Positions 45,813 to 59,214 of a stretch of DNA of 64,000 nucleotides are shown piece by piece. Location of the stretch: NCBI GenBank assembly GCA_028023455.1, contig JAQFVV010000072.1, positions 1,574,501-1,638,500 of the forward strand, written 5' to 3'. The translations under genes and the position numbers were made by a program. Numbering within the stretch: position 1 is the stretch's first letter; every line of letters starts with the position of its first letter. The DNA comes from Epiperipatus broadwayi (Eukaryota > Onychophora > Udeonychophora > Euonychophora > Peripatidae). Below the pieces are notes generated by a model. That model searched no databases, had not been told where the DNA came from, and worked only from the letters and a program-made list of their open reading frames with translations.

Positions 45813-47027
45813 TTATGTCAATCTCATGTTTGGAAAAAAAATTGTATTTTTCTTTACGGTGTTTAAACCTATCACATCCTGGAATGACTTCTACTACTCA
45901 TTTGATGGCTGGTGTGACTTAGTGAATTAATGGAATATATTAGTAAATTTTAACAAGTAAAAGAATCAAATATAAATAAATTTATATTAAATTTCACTAA
46001 ATAGATTAATGCACCTTGAATCAAATACAAATAAATTTGAAAAGATATTAACTCCAGCCATTGAGCATAAAATATTTTTACTATGTTTGCAATACTACGT
46101 GAAAAAAATTGACAAATTATTCAGTATGTTTGTCTTCCAGCCTTATAAATAAAAATAGATTTACCGAAAATAATTAATTTATAAACTATTGAAAATTGTC
46201 AATATACAGAAGTTATTAATACTTGATTACACATTCAAAACATAGCACATATAGATTCTTTAAAAAATATAAATTATTTTTACTAGGTTAGGATTTTAAA
46301 AGACAATAAATGAATAAGAACGTTGGAAACTTGGAAAATTCTTTTCTGCCTAGTCAGGTGAAATCTTTTCGTAGAGAATAAGAGGTTGATAAGCTTAAGT
46401 TTGCCGGGTCAAATCTCTATAGGGCTTCCGCGTAAGCAGATCAATAATTTGGGCTTGTAAATATGTAAGTACAGCTTTGGCCGGGTTTTAGAATAGCAAT
46501 GCAAGCCAGAAAGGATAATAAAAGATTGTCAATTCTAACAAAGTTCTCACAAGATTTTTCCTCTGTGGAATGTTGCGCATCACATAAGAGAAAGTATACC
46601 AATATACTTCAACGAACAAACGTCATAGCTTGCAACAAGACAGAATAATAAAGAACGATTTTTAACTCTCATAAATTTCCCCTTCCACTTTGCTCTCTTT
46701 TTTTTTTTTCGCTTTAAATAACATAATTTTTCTTTAGCAAAGGAAAAAAACTGACAGAAAAAGAAAAAAACTTGGAACGGAATTAAAATTTCAATAGAAA
46801 TTCAACTCGTTTCATAAACAAACAAATTTTGGGTCGTATGATGATAAAATGTTAACAGTAATAATACTTCGGTGCGTGCACGTATTAAAAACCCATTTAA
46901 TTTTTTAATGTATAAATTATATTCTATATACCCATTTTCTTTAAAGATCGTGTATTATATGGATTTTTTTTCTACTTCCAGGTATATCATAATTTCACCT
47001 ACAATTCATCATATTTTAAATTGAAAG
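45813..47027. other. AT-rich sequence, no gene seen
   Basis: A less AT-rich stretch near 46320-46560 has no match. Confidence 0.4.
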
Positions 47028-47040
47028 TAACTGTATAAAG

Positions 47041-47586
47041 TGTTTTCCTATAGGTTTGTGATGGTGGTGTTCTAGTTGTATTTTTATATTGGACTATTTC
47101 TATCATCTAATATGTGTATTGAATGTCTAGAAAAATTTAACTTTATTTAAATATTCCAAATACATTCAACTGTTAGTAATAGCACATCAAGCAGATCAGT
47201 ATATCCCCTCTTCTTCAGGTGTTGCTGGCCTGACCAGTGTCAGTATTAGCATGGAAATCGAACCTGGGTCCTTAGATTCTTGAGTATTGAATTTTAAGGT
47301 AATGCTCTAACCAAATGGCTCAGCTGGTTAGAGTGTTACCTTAAAATTAAATACTCAAGAATCTAAGGACCCAGATTCGAATCCCATGCTAGTACTGTCA
47401 CTGGTCAGGCCAGCAACACCTGAAGAGGAGAGAATAATACATCTCGAAACATTGTGCATATACTAACCTGTTTGATGTGCTATTACTAACAGTTGAATGT
47501 ATTTGGAATATTTAAAAAAAGTTAAATTTTTCTAAAAGACATTCAATACACATATTAGATGATGGAAATAATCCAATAGAAAAATA
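47041..47586. mobile_element. Head-to-head tRNA-derived SINE (family S1) inserted as one unit
   Basis: Right copy (plus, from about 47315) has A box TGGCTCAGCTGG and B box GATTCGAATCCC. The left minus copy (47041 to about 47313) stops within the tRNA-like head. Joined around 'tctaacca..tggttaga'. Perfect 13-bp TSD 'taactgtataaag' (47028-47040, 47587-47599). In the tail, CTGAAGA ... TCTC-GAAAC resembles a hammerhead, but with poor stems. Confidence 0.85.
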
Positions 47587-47599
47587 TAACTGTATAAAG

Positions 47600-49334
47600 G
47601 AATAGGACTTGAAATGATTGTACAATATGGTCAAAACATAAGTAGAACTATATGATAATATATGTATATTACATCATTACAATCCTCATACTTAACCAAA
47701 CCAACAGAATATTACATACTTAAACAAATCAGCAGAATATTAGCAGTCTGTTGTCAAGGCAACATTAGAATTCGATAATAACATTTATCACCTAATTGTA
47801 ACATTAATATTTATTGAGATGTTGCCTTGTCAAAAAATTGCTAACATTTTATTAGTTCGTTTAAGCAAACAGATAGTTGCTGGAATTTATGGTTTAATAT
47901 ATATATATATGAATGTAAAAAATTGTTTGTTTAGAGTATGAACAAGATTTATAAAGACAAAAAGAATGAGGAATATAATTGCTATAATGAAATTAATGGT
48001 CTAATTATGAAAGAAAACCACTACTTCTTTGCTTGAGTAATTAAGTTTCTATATTTTACTATGAATAATATATAAAACAAATGTCTGCTTGAAGTATTAT
48101 AAATATAAAAGTGCTTTTAAAATAGACTTCTGCAAGACAAAAACTTCTCCGGAATATTTCTGCAGAGAAACCCAAGACAATATTCATCAATTAAAAAAAA
48201 ACATGTATAAATAATTACATGGCTGATTAAAATGCTATATGATATTTAGAGCACTCTAGCAACAAAGAATGAACAAAATAGTTCAATTCAACTGACCTAG
48301 TAAATGCTTTTTCCTACTTTACCAAGCTGCAAATTGATTTATTATTAACTCTTGACCCAGTTACTTCACCACTATACTAAACCAATGCAAGTTTATGATT
48401 TTCTGCTAGTTATCCACATACACATGACTGATCACTAATTAAACAAATATCTGAGATAGCCAGCCACTTGGAAGAAATTAGATTTGCTTGAATTCTAAAA
48501 AAAAAATTCTAATATTCAACTGAATTCAAACCTCAGATCAAAAACATAACAAAGTGATGTAAAACATTAAATCCCAAATCATTATTCAGTAGTATACAAA
48601 TTATTTAATATTTCGTCTGCTGCTCAAATACAGTGAGTAATAATCAAATCAAAGTGACAGAAAGTATATGGCATTTTCTTTCCTGTTCTCAGATATGGTT
48701 TGTTTTCTTGCCTTTTTTAAAGTAGAAAAGAGTCTCCAGCGAACGATTTTCACATTAAATCATAAAACTCATGATCACACACATTATAAAGATTAAAAAA
48801 GAAAAGAAACACTGTTTTATAAAAAAACTATATATCTTTTTCCAGTTATATCTCCATCATACACATGCTAAGTAATACAATAGAATGTCTATTATTGAAT
48901 AAATATTGTAATGAATATATACATAATAGTGATAATGTATTTATAAAAACTATAACTCATCACACAAACACAGTAAATCTCTTAACCTTCTTCAAATGTC
49001 ATTTAAATTCAAATATAGTGGAGGTCAATGTTACCAAGTCATATCTCAAAGATTCCCAAATTTTAACATTAGTAGACTGTCGATTGATTATAAATGTTTC
49101 ATAAATAGAAAATCTATAATCCATCGATAATCTACCAACATTAATTGGGAATCTTGGAATATGATTTGATGAGATTTACTTCCTCTATATTTAAATGATA
49201 GTTGAAAAGGTTGAGATTAATTGAAAGTACTTCTGTGGTTTGTTATAGTTTTTATGCATTATTATCACTGCTATATTCTTTATTATATATATATATTAAC
49301 ACCATATAGTCTGATATGAAGATGATGATTTAGT
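47600..49334. other. AT-rich sequence, no gene seen
   Basis: Nothing recognised. Confidence 0.45.
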
Positions 49335-49425
49335 AATTTTATATCACATGATCACCATTTCTTATGCTTGCACATAACTATTATTAACACAGGTTGGCGC
49401 TACTGTATGGAGAGTTTTGCCTGCC
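49335..49425 (-). repeat. Family B end fragment
   Basis: 'cacatgatcaccattt', 'atgcttgcacataact' and 'ctactgtatggagag' are B blocks. No ribozyme. Confidence 0.6.
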
Positions 49426-49489
49426 TTAATTTTATTATACGTAATTGTTTAAAAGTTTATAATGATGGCATATTATTTATAGTTGTATC

Positions 49490-49862
49490 CTAGTCTATTT
49501 CCATAAGATAGATGAATAATTGAATGACTTTATTGCTTAAAAATTCATAAGACGTTTCAAGTACTAGAAGTGACAAATGTGGGTCATGATCCATGGATCT
49601 TGAGGTCTAGAGTCTATGACTCTATTAATGCATCAAACAACCTACAGCAATGCATTTACCATATGCTTTAATTGTTAAATAATTAAAAAAATACCATAAA
49701 AGTCAGATAGCACAATGTTTCGGGTGGTCTTATCCTACTCTCTTCTTAAAGTAGTGCTGGCCTGACCACTGACAGTACTAGCACAGGAATTGAATTAGTG
49801 ATGCTTAGATTCATGAATAGTAAATTTTTAGGTGATATTCTAACAAACCATTCTTTCAAAAG
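49490..49862 (-). repeat. SINE fragments (families S3 and S1)
   Basis: 49490-49660 resembles the S3 segment. 49722-49862 (minus) matches S1: 'tgctggcctgaccactgac' with 'cccgaaacattgtg'. Both are decayed. Confidence 0.5.
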
Positions 49863-50021
49863 CAAAATAAAAATTTTATATACTTATCAATGATGATCAG
49901 CCTAATTTCCAAAGATTAAGGATTATCAAGCTTTTGGGATTATTAATATCAACAATGGAAATCAATAAAGTCCATTATGCTGTTTTATTTCATATAAATT
50001 ATAAAATAATAAAGCAGCTAA

Positions 50022-50250
50022 TAAATATTAATAATTATACATAAAAAGCATTTTTCATAATTGTTTTATGCCCTATTCAAATGTTAAGCAACTATTTTAA
50101 CATTAACCAATTTTGCATATAGAATGCCATCTAATGTTCTATGGTGGAAGTAAAATAACAACAACAACAAAATAAAACATGAATAAAATAATGATACCCA
50201 GATTCAATAAAATTTCAAAGCATTAACTATACAATATAACATTTTCTTTC
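50022..50250 (-). repeat. Family D single copy
   Basis: 'attatacataaaaagc', 'tgccctattcaaatgtta' and 'aaataaaacatgaata' match the fold-back at 14.3 kb. Confidence 0.55.
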
Positions 50251-50404
50251 ATCAAATAAACAGCTCAATAAAACAATATTAAAAATATTTTTTTTAAAAT
50301 AATGCTTTTATATTAATAGCCCATTAAAAATAAAAAAAATAACAAAGTAATAATCTGTTTTATAAATGCATTTGAGTCTCAAATCAATCATAAAAATGAA
50401 AATG

Positions 50405-50505
50405 GTCTTGCATTGGTGGTCAAGAGGTCAGCGCGACTGCCTTGCACTTTGCAGGCAGTTGCCCGGGTTACGGGTTCGCGTCCCGGCCAATGCTATGACA
50501 CTTAA
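50405..50505 (+). mobile_element. tRNA-derived SINE (family S2)
   Basis: About 101 bp with a 7-bp acceptor-like stem GCATTGG/CCAATGC, A box TGGTCAAGAGG and B box GGGTTCGCGTC, then 'atgacactt' and an A tail. Perfect 13-bp TSD 'aaaaatgaaaatg' (50392-50404, 50506-50518). Not a functional tRNA, since no proper 7-base anticodon loop can be drawn. Confidence 0.85.
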
Positions 50506-51254
50506 AAAAATGAAAATGTCCTTATATGCTTTTATGATTATTATTTTGTTATTTTTTTACTTTTCAGTGGACATTATTTAAAAAATATATTTTTAAATAT
50601 ATTAATTTTTTTAGTTATAAATAAAATACATAATTTCAATTTAAATAAAATAATTTTCTTCATTAATCTTTTTTATTATGTTTCTAGTTCTTTCCACAAG
50701 AGGGTGTCCACTATCAACAATTTTGAAAATTGTATTCATTTTGATTTTGAAAATGGAACCCCCCATATAATTCTCTAACCTTCTTTTAAACATTTTTTTT
50801 TTTCCAAAATATTTATGAAATATTAATTATTTCAGAATAATAATTCATATTTTTATAGAAAATACACCTAATTCTCTTTTTACCCAGTAGATTGGTTCCC
50901 AAAAATTACATGTAAAACAAATTCATATAAAAAATACATTGCATGTAAGGAAAATAAGGACATTGGTTTTGGACCTAGAAAAATCAATGAAAATACATAA
51001 ATAAACCATATAAATTTTACTTCATACACATTAAACATAAATAAAAATGAATTATGCTAACATAAATTTCACTTGAAAAATAAAAAAATTTGCAAGTGAT
51101 AACACTTACAATGAAACACTCTTGATTTCTCTAAACAAGCCATCAAAAACTTTAAAGTTCAAAGCATATTGTCACTTCTGCATTATAAGTAAAAAAAATA
51201 TAATTTATTGGAATTTCTTACTTTTATTTCATTTAATGATACTTAAGGATTAGC

Positions 51255-52395
51255 ACAGACACTAAGACTGATTATGGATAATTACTTTAAATCGAAGTAG
51301 TTTTTTTGTTTTTCTTATTTTGGCATCTGAATGATAAATATTTGTGCATATATATATATATATACAAATATTTAAGATGATAAATTGATTAAATATTCAA
51401 CTTTTTATAATTAAATGTGCACTACAATAAGTTGAATTTGAAGCTAGGGGATTGTAGGATAGAAAGAGCAGAAATTGTAGATATCAATCCACAGGGATAG
51501 ACTGATTTAAATTGGGAACTTGCATGATAGATAGAGCAAAGATTTTATCAGGTTCTCATGCACATAAAACTATTCTTTGGATTTAAACTTGGTTTGAGCT
51601 CAAAATTCTGATTAGTGAACTAATATCATATTTAATTATTTCAAGGTTAAATATTATTTGTCATTAGTCACTATTTTAAACAAATTATTATATCCACATA
51701 TGCATACACATTTATCATTCAGACAACAGATTAGTGAAAAAATAAAGAGTTTATTCAGATTTTAAATGACAAATAATTTAACCACTTAAATAACAATTAG
51801 TTAATTGTACAAAGTAAGCAAAAGTTTTCAATTGAAAATGAAATCTTGGATATCTGGATAAATAAAAGAGTACTCTTGAAATAATTAAAAGTGATATTAG
51901 TTTACTAATCAGAAATTTGTGTTCAAACTGAGTTTAAATCCAGATAATCATCATCATCATCATCAACCATTATCAATCCATTGCAGGATGAAGGTCTCTC
52001 CAAGTTCAATCCATCTTTTCCTATCCAATAGATTTACATATATGACAATCCGATATAATCACCACTCTATCTATTATGCAGGTCTTCAATTTAAGTTGAT
52101 ATATCCCTGTCAATTGATGTCTTTACAATTTCTGCTCTTTCTATCCTATGATCTCTGGATTCAAATTCAACTTATTGTACTTCTCATTTAATTATAAAAG
52201 GTTGAATATTTAATCAATTTATTATCTTAAATATTTGTAATATATAGGATATATGAGCACAGACTTTCACATGACCCACCACACATATATACAAAAATAT
52301 TTATCATTCAGATGGCAGAATGGTGAGAAAAACAAAAAGATTATTTTGATTTAAAATAATTATCCATAATCAATCTTCGTGTCCAGGTAATCCTT
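51255..52395. repeat. 1.1-kb imperfect palindrome
   Basis: Left arm 51255-51670 and right arm about 51860-52395 align inverted: 'ggatagaaagagcag' against 'ctgctctttctatcc', and 'tggatttaaacttggtttga' against 'tcaaactgagtttaaatcca'. An RTE 3' fragment (51947-52025) and a short insertion near 52240-52290 interrupt the right arm. Confidence 0.75.
51947..52025 (-). pseudogene. RTE 3' end fragment
   Basis: (ATC)n then 'aaccattatcaatcc' and 'atgaaggtctctccaag', complement of the RTE terminus. It is only about 79 bp, inserted in the palindrome arm. Confidence 0.8.
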
Positions 52396-53340
52396 AAGTA
52401 CCCATTTAACTTTTTTTTAAAAATTTAACAACTAATACATTAAAAAAAATTGTAGGCCCCTGGTACTGTACATCTTGCTGGTCCATAAAACAGAAAAATC
52501 CCAAGGTTTTATTCGCTGTCACTATCTGACAATAAAAACATACATTTTCCCATGATTGGAATAACCCTGCTATCACCAAAACTTGTAATGTATAACTTAC
52601 CATCTATTGATTTTTGGAAAAAATAATAAATATAAATTTAAACAAATTAATCAATTAAATTTAAACAAAATTGAATTTTTTTTAACATCAATACCAACAA
52701 AGAATTAAAAAAAATAACAAATGTCAAAACACAACGAAACATCAATACTAAAAAGGTACTGCCCTTCCAAAACAAAATGACAAAAACATTACAATGCAGA
52801 CAATTTTCTCCACTGTAGGAATATTACCGAAAAAGAAAATTTTGTTTTTAAAATAATGAGAAATAAAGATAAGAAACTTTTTTTTAAAATTAGATGATAA
52901 TATCAGACAATTTTTTTTTTTTTTAGTTTTGTGACATAACCATGACAAAACCCAATCTCAGAAATAAATATGTAAACACTGAATTAAAACATTTACAAAC
53001 TTCTAAAAAGGAAAATAAATTTACTTGAAATTATTTAGAATTTAAAAAAAGTTTAATAACAACTTAAGTCAATCTAAGAATTACATTGAGAATGTAAGAT
53101 GATTTTTTTAAAGCCTTCCAGATAACAATATTTATTTCTTCACTCCAATCATGAATATGTTACAACGGCTCTAATCCTCAAGTACCATTTTTTTTTTACT
53201 GATCATGTTATTTTAAAACAACTCCTATAGAAAGCGATTTTTTTTTAACTTGAGTTATTTCAAAATCATGCAAAAACAATTCGTGTAAAAAGAAAATTAG
53301 GTATGTTTACATTTAATTAAGTAATTCAATATTAACAAAA
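52396..53340. other. AT-rich sequence, no gene seen
   Basis: A- and T-homopolymers only. Confidence 0.45.
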
Positions 53341-53357
53341 TTTACACTATAAATTAC

Positions 53358-53440
53358 CATTGGCTCAGTTGTTAATGAGTTTTCTTGGAAAGTGTAAAGA
53401 TATGGGTTCGATTCCAAATGAAATATGTTTTTTTTTTCAT
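53358..53440 (+). repeat. tRNA-related sequence (SINE head)
   Basis: A box-like TTGGCTCAGTTGTTAATGAG and B box GGGTTCGATTCC about 36 bp apart. No second half of an acceptor stem, so a tRNA-derived repeat rather than a tRNA. An S3-like segment follows at 53560-53710. Confidence 0.5.
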
Positions 53441-53710
53441 TATTAAAAATTCAAAAACGTGGATATCCTGATAGAAATACAGACAAGACAAGTTAATATA
53501 AAAGCATTTAATAATATAAACATGTAGTCTTTTTGAAAAATGTTTATAAAAAGTATAAAATACATAACTGAACGGTTTTATTGCTCAGAGTTCATAAGAA
53601 GTTCGAGCATAAAAAATGATAACTAGCATGATCCATGCACATTAAGATCAAGAATCTGCCATTTTACCACTGTATCAAATCATGCAGGAAAGAAACCATA
53701 AAAAATTAAA

Positions 53711-55020
53711 ATGATTTCATTAAAAATATAGTATTTGAAAAATTAAGTGATCATGGATTTAGTAATAAAAAGTAAAAAATAGAGTGAGAATTATACAAAC
53801 TCAATGATATGAGTAAGAAGGCTTTAAATGCTTTGCTGTTGAAAATGTCTTATAAAAAGCATTTGAATGATTAAAGAATAAGCTGTGTGGGTGGGGTGGG
53901 GGTAATTCCTTTTTAAAAATGTGGCCATAAAAAATAAAACTAGAAACGTTGAAGGATTTGATAACAGTGAAATCAAAAGCATTAAGAAAGGGGAGATAAA
54001 TTGAATTGCCATTTATTTAATTTTAAAGATATTAAAAAGAACATGTTCAAAAGAAGTATAGTAAATAAGAATATAAGCGGAAAGATTATTTTATTGAGAT
54101 GTAGTTAAGAATGATTGAAAGGAAAAGCTAAAGAGAGGGGAAAATAAACCTGTTGGAAAATAACTAATGATGCTAATTGATATTTAAATACTCCTCTGTT
54201 CATATAATACAATGCAAAATTTTTATTAAATTCTCTTCCTCCAGATAATAATTAAACAGAATATGCAGACTGTAAGTACACAATAAATAAAAACCAGACT
54301 GAGGTATTAATGTAGTAATTTTTAATTTCATATTGGTAAATATTACTCTAATAAGGAAAGAATGAATCTGTTAAGGATCACTAAAAACCAGGATTGATAT
54401 GAGTTAGAACCAGGATTGGGATAAAATGAGATCAGCTAAATATTTACATCAGATGAATACTTAAAAGTGGGGTTAAATTATCTATAAAAAATAATAAATT
54501 AACTTAAAAACAATTATAATAAACAATAAAATTATAGTGATAATTGCAAACAGTTACTTTTAAAATTTATTTGATAAAAATGTGAGCAAATAATTGGGTT
54601 GCACATTAATTTTTTTCCTACAAGCAAAGAAATATCTAAGCATAACTTTGGGAAAAACATGTCAACTCTATTGAATTGTATCTGAACTATTGCTAGATAA
54701 CTGTTTTAGTGACTGTCAATAAAACTTTTATATCAGTTTTGCAACTGTACTACAAGAAACATCATACTTGTATCTATATATAAGCAGCAATATATTTTAA
54801 TAACTTAAGGCATATTATTTTTAGTTTTAAATTAATAAATATTCATAAAATATTATTTAGATATTTTTTAAAGCAAGTTTATAAAATAGCATGTCCTCAA
54901 TTAAACTGCAAAGCATCTTACTATGGTGAGACTCAGGCTAATATCAATACAAGAGTTTAACAAACATAGATATGCATATAATAAAATAAAAAACAAAAAA
55001 AATGAAAAAAAACAATGATC
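53711..55020. other. AT-rich sequence, no gene seen
   Basis: Nothing recognised. Confidence 0.45.
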
Positions 55021-55191
55021 TTCTGGGACCACCAAGCAGCTACAGGCCACTTATTTGAACCCAGTTCTGCCCAAATAACATGCATAGAGAAGAGCGATGC
55101 CAAAAGAAAAGTCAAAGAGGCATATTACATAGCAAATGACCTCAGTGCTGTTAATAAAAGAGAGGCATGCTTTGCTCTCTCCAAACAATAG
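55021..55191 (+). pseudogene. PLE GIY-YIG endonuclease C-terminal fragment
   Basis: An open stretch of 56 codons to a TAG stop: FWDHQAATGHLFEPSSA, then CIEKSDAKRKVKEAYYI and AVNKREA. His, ATGH, the Ala-x-x-x-Glu block and EA are the end of a PLE endonuclease. More similar to less AT-rich PLEs than the other copies here. No ATG start and no GIY half, so a remnant. Confidence 0.65.
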
Positions 55192-55639
55192 ACTAATTAA
55201 TTAAAAATTCAAGCTCATTTGCATATATGTACAACAATTCACAACAGAATCTTCATTCGTAAAACTATGAGTATGGGATTTAAATACTTAATCCCAAAAG
55301 TGCTAAGCTAGTATATTAAATCTTAAATTATAATTATAGCTTCACTAATGTATGCAAAAAAAATTGCACAATTATAATTACAAAACAAAGAAAAAAATTA
55401 GATGCATTGTATAATTTTCTGTATTTTATATTTTTAAAGAAGTAGATGTTTAAAAAAATTAAATCATTTTCATGGCAAAAAAGTTTTTTAGTATATATAT
55501 AAATAATCATCATCTGAAAAGAACTTCATGATATAGCAGTTACCAAATCCATCTAGTGTTTGAATCGAGACTAGATAAAGCTTGTAAGTTTTTCCAAATT
55601 CCAAACGGGATTTGATTTTTATTTCAGTTAGTCAGCCAG
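55192..55639. other. AT-rich sequence, no gene seen
   Basis: Nothing recognised. Confidence 0.4.
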
Positions 55640-55945
55640 CCAATTATCACCAACAACATTATTACATAAATAAATAATCAATCAAAACAAGATTGAAATA
55701 AACAATTTCTAATAATTATATTTTAATATTTATCTAACTGGTTTTCATTTCCATTGAGACCTTCTCAAGATATTATACTATACAATTCACATAACCAATT
55801 AACTATATCTACTCTATCTATTGGACATTATTTACATTAAATAGCATTTCTTTTAAACATATAGTTATATTATAATCAAATAAATTAATAAATTTGACAT
55901 ATTTACATCTTACATATACATACAATTTACAATATTCATTTACTA
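55640..55945 (-). repeat. Family F repeat (PLE1 3'-flanking type)
   Basis: Minus copy of the sequence that follows the PLE1 remnant at 61968-62240. Includes 'gtaaatgaatattgtaaa' at its start and 'tcttgagaaggtctcaat' with 'atgaaaaccag' inside. The latter looks like a hammerhead that lost position N7: stem II GGTCTC/GAAAT, GAAA, and short stem III AAC-CA-GTT. Confidence 0.55.
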
Positions 55946-57633
55946 ACTAAAATACAGGCTTATTACATACCTGTATTGAAGCAGTCAATCTTAGCTTAAG
56001 ATTGAGCTTCATAGTTCCATCTACTAACCTGTGTTCAAACCCTATATCCCTTCCTGCGCCTTTTGTCATGTATATATATTTGAGATGTGCGCCTAAGTTA
56101 TAAATTTTAACTTTCAATAACATTTTGATTATTATTAATTTTATGATTATTAATTCTTTTTTATTAAATTAAAGTACATAGGTGCAGCTCAAATATATAT
56201 ATATAGGAGCAAAATACTAACAAAATATTGTTTTTTTTTTTTGTAAATATTTTATTATATGTCATTTATATAACTTTTTCTTTTTAAAGTACTTTTTTCC
56301 CTATTAATCTGTATTTTATAAAATCCAATATGGAAGATGCAACAGTTGATTGTTCAAAAATAATTAAAGGGTTGGAAACACTTGTTTTAATCTGGGGAAG
56401 ATATTTTTAATTAAAGTTTTTACTTAAAATAAAATGGGGATTAAGATTAAATATTTTCTTTTGTTATAGACATTTTGTCAAATCTATTTCTAATCTGAAA
56501 ATAGATTTGAATTTATTTTTGGACATTATCTAACATTGCATCTTTCAAAACAATGGAGAAAGAAATGTAAAATTTCTGTTAGATCAGAGATTAGATTTTA
56601 AGGCTAAAACTAAGTAATTAAAAGCATTCCAGAAATACTTGAGCAGAGTATAAAATGGCCTAATTTTGATCACCAACAGATTAGTTACTATTGAGAGAAC
56701 TGTGCAGTTAAATGAATCCAAGCTGGTTTGAAATGTAAGCATAGAAAGCTCATCACCTTTCTGACCTGTGGGGGTCATCTGCCACTACCATATCATTATG
56801 CTCCTGTAGAATGAAGTAAAAGCCTGATGGAGAACTCTGGAGTGCTAAATAGAAGCTTGCTGTCACATAAGAATTGCCATGCATGAGCTGGACTTTTTAA
56901 TATGGACTCTTAAAATGGTGCAAGGTAAATTATTTCAAACTGCCACCATTGAAACTAAATCTAGCTTGCCTAATTAATCTCAAATTCTACTATCAAGATT
57001 TATCATGTATTAAACTTTGCCTTTTTTTAAAATATGTAAATGTAATTTGCTCTTAGTCATTTCTATAAATTTAACTGTCTCTCATATGCTCTTAACTTTC
57101 CTTAACTTTGGTGCGGTCATTTATTTATTACATGATTTTATATATGTGCTTTTATTATTAATACGCCAATTTCCAGCAACCTGGCAAACATAATTTCTAA
57201 AATCCTTTTGTCTTTCAATTAAATCTCCATTAGTTAAGGATTTAACGTTCCCTAAAAATATAATGTATTGTTAATTAATATGCTCACCAGATTGTTTTAC
57301 AAGTCAACATTTTATTTATGTTTTAGTATAAAAAAATATATTTATTTAACTCTGGATCTTCTACCCGGGGTGAATCCAGAACTCAAGATAATTAATGCTT
57401 TGAAACTTTATTTATTTTATAAATGTTATTCAATTCTGAAAATGTGACCATAACCGCTGGTTTTATTTTTACATACTCTTAAAATATCAAATACAGCACT
57501 TATATATTCCAGTTATTGTAAAATCAACAAAGGTGGGATTGATTTATTTTAAATAACAGAAAAGAAAAGGGTTAAATCTTAATGTTTCTTTTACTAAATA
57601 AAATCTTTATGTATATTTTATTCAATGAAATCT

Positions 57634-57676
<43 letters not shown>

Positions 57677-57684
57677 TATAGCAG

Positions 57685-57725
<41 letters not shown>

Positions 57726-59214
57726 CAGCATAGCATATTATTTATATAAATTATGGTATTCAACCTAGGGCCATTTATTTTTAAAGCAGTAAATCTTATT
57801 CAATTATGTTAGTGACATTTACCGATACTGCGTTACTGACATTTAGCCTTATCTTTATGATTATATATATATGTGTGCTTCTTAATCTGGGGGTTATGAC
57901 AAGTTCGAACCCATGGATTACTTCTCATGCCTTGACCTGAGGATAGTTAATCTTCCCAGGACCATTTATTTCATATAAAAAGGCCTCTGGTGGTGATTCC
58001 CTAAGTCTGGCACACACTATGCCTATCCACTTCCTTCATATCAAAGAACTGCACAGTGTGCCTTATTGACTTTTGTCTAAGCACTGTGCAAGAAGGGGGG
58101 TTTAGACTTTGTTCTCGTCCAAAAGCACAACCGTTTCCTCATAGTTAATTTGTGGCTATTGTCAGTACTGCCCAAATTTCATATTATTATTATTATTATT
58201 ATTTCTTTTGCTTATGACCTAATTTTAATGCTGTAGTAATATTAAAATTGCGCTCTGCTCAAAATATATATAAATGCCAATTACTTCTAGTTTTATTAAT
58301 TAAATTTATTTCAGTCTTATACAATCCCACCATAAGTAACTTATTTCTGTATTTAAGAGTATCTTTATGCCTTGGGAAAAATAAAGAATTTTTCTTACCA
58401 GCGCTAATTAAAAAAAGTTTCATTAAGTATTTTGTCATATAATCAAATGTGTTTTCAAATGTATTTTATTTATTTTCATGATCATAATGGTGTGAAAATA
58501 GTTTGTATTATATCTGTAATGAATCTCGGAACGCTTCCCAAAATAATGTTAGTCACCATGTTTTAGAACCATATCTAAAAGCGTTAATAGCAGTTTTGTG
58601 TAAATTCTTTCTAATAATCGATTGGCATTTTAATATTGGACCCACCAAAGACGTGTGCTTATTTATAATATATTATTTAGCTAATAAAGAGCATATGAGA
58701 AATAATAGCATGAATGACACACTATACAATCATCTACCACTTGCTCATTCACGCACATACTAATGTTTGCAATTAATTTATAAATGTATGTAAACAATTT
58801 GTCATTACAGTAAACTATATTTTTATTGTCTAAGTTATTTGAGTAGTTCGAATTCCTTTTTCTCCACTTCCAAACATACAGCCATGCTTATATACATATT
58901 TTAGTTTGATCATAGTAATAGATGTCTCATTGTCTTCTCCACTTTGCTAGTGGGTCGGATTAAGAATTAATTATCATGTGCCATCATTTTTATGTTATCC
59001 ATTAGGTGTTTGATCTGGGATTAGAGAGTGGGTTTGAATTCAGGCTGGTTCCTGACCTAAATCTCAGGCTTGACTGGGTTTGAAGTACATTTTGTGAGTT
59101 CCAGCTCATGTTAGATGGATATACATGTTTTGACTGGTACAGTATCAATATATATAATATATAGGGTATATGAGCACAGTCTTTCACACGACCCACCATT
59201 CTCCACTCTATATT
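55946..59214. other. AT-rich sequence, no gene seen
   Basis: A (CT)n(TA)n tract lies at 57632-57721 and a short (ATT)n near 58183. Near 57900-58140 composition is less AT-rich without recognised content. Small frames carry no motif. Confidence 0.45.
57632..57721. repeat. (CT)n(TA)n microsatellite
   Basis: CT then TA units, interrupted once by 'tatagcagc'. Confidence 0.9.

Noticed and set aside
47313-47400. Functional tRNA gene
   Set aside because: Good A and B boxes, but no closing acceptor stem, and it lies inside a dispersed inverted repeat.
50405-50505. Functional tRNA gene
   Set aside because: A and B boxes and acceptor stem are present, but the anticodon arm is not normal and a TSD and A tail mark it as a SINE.
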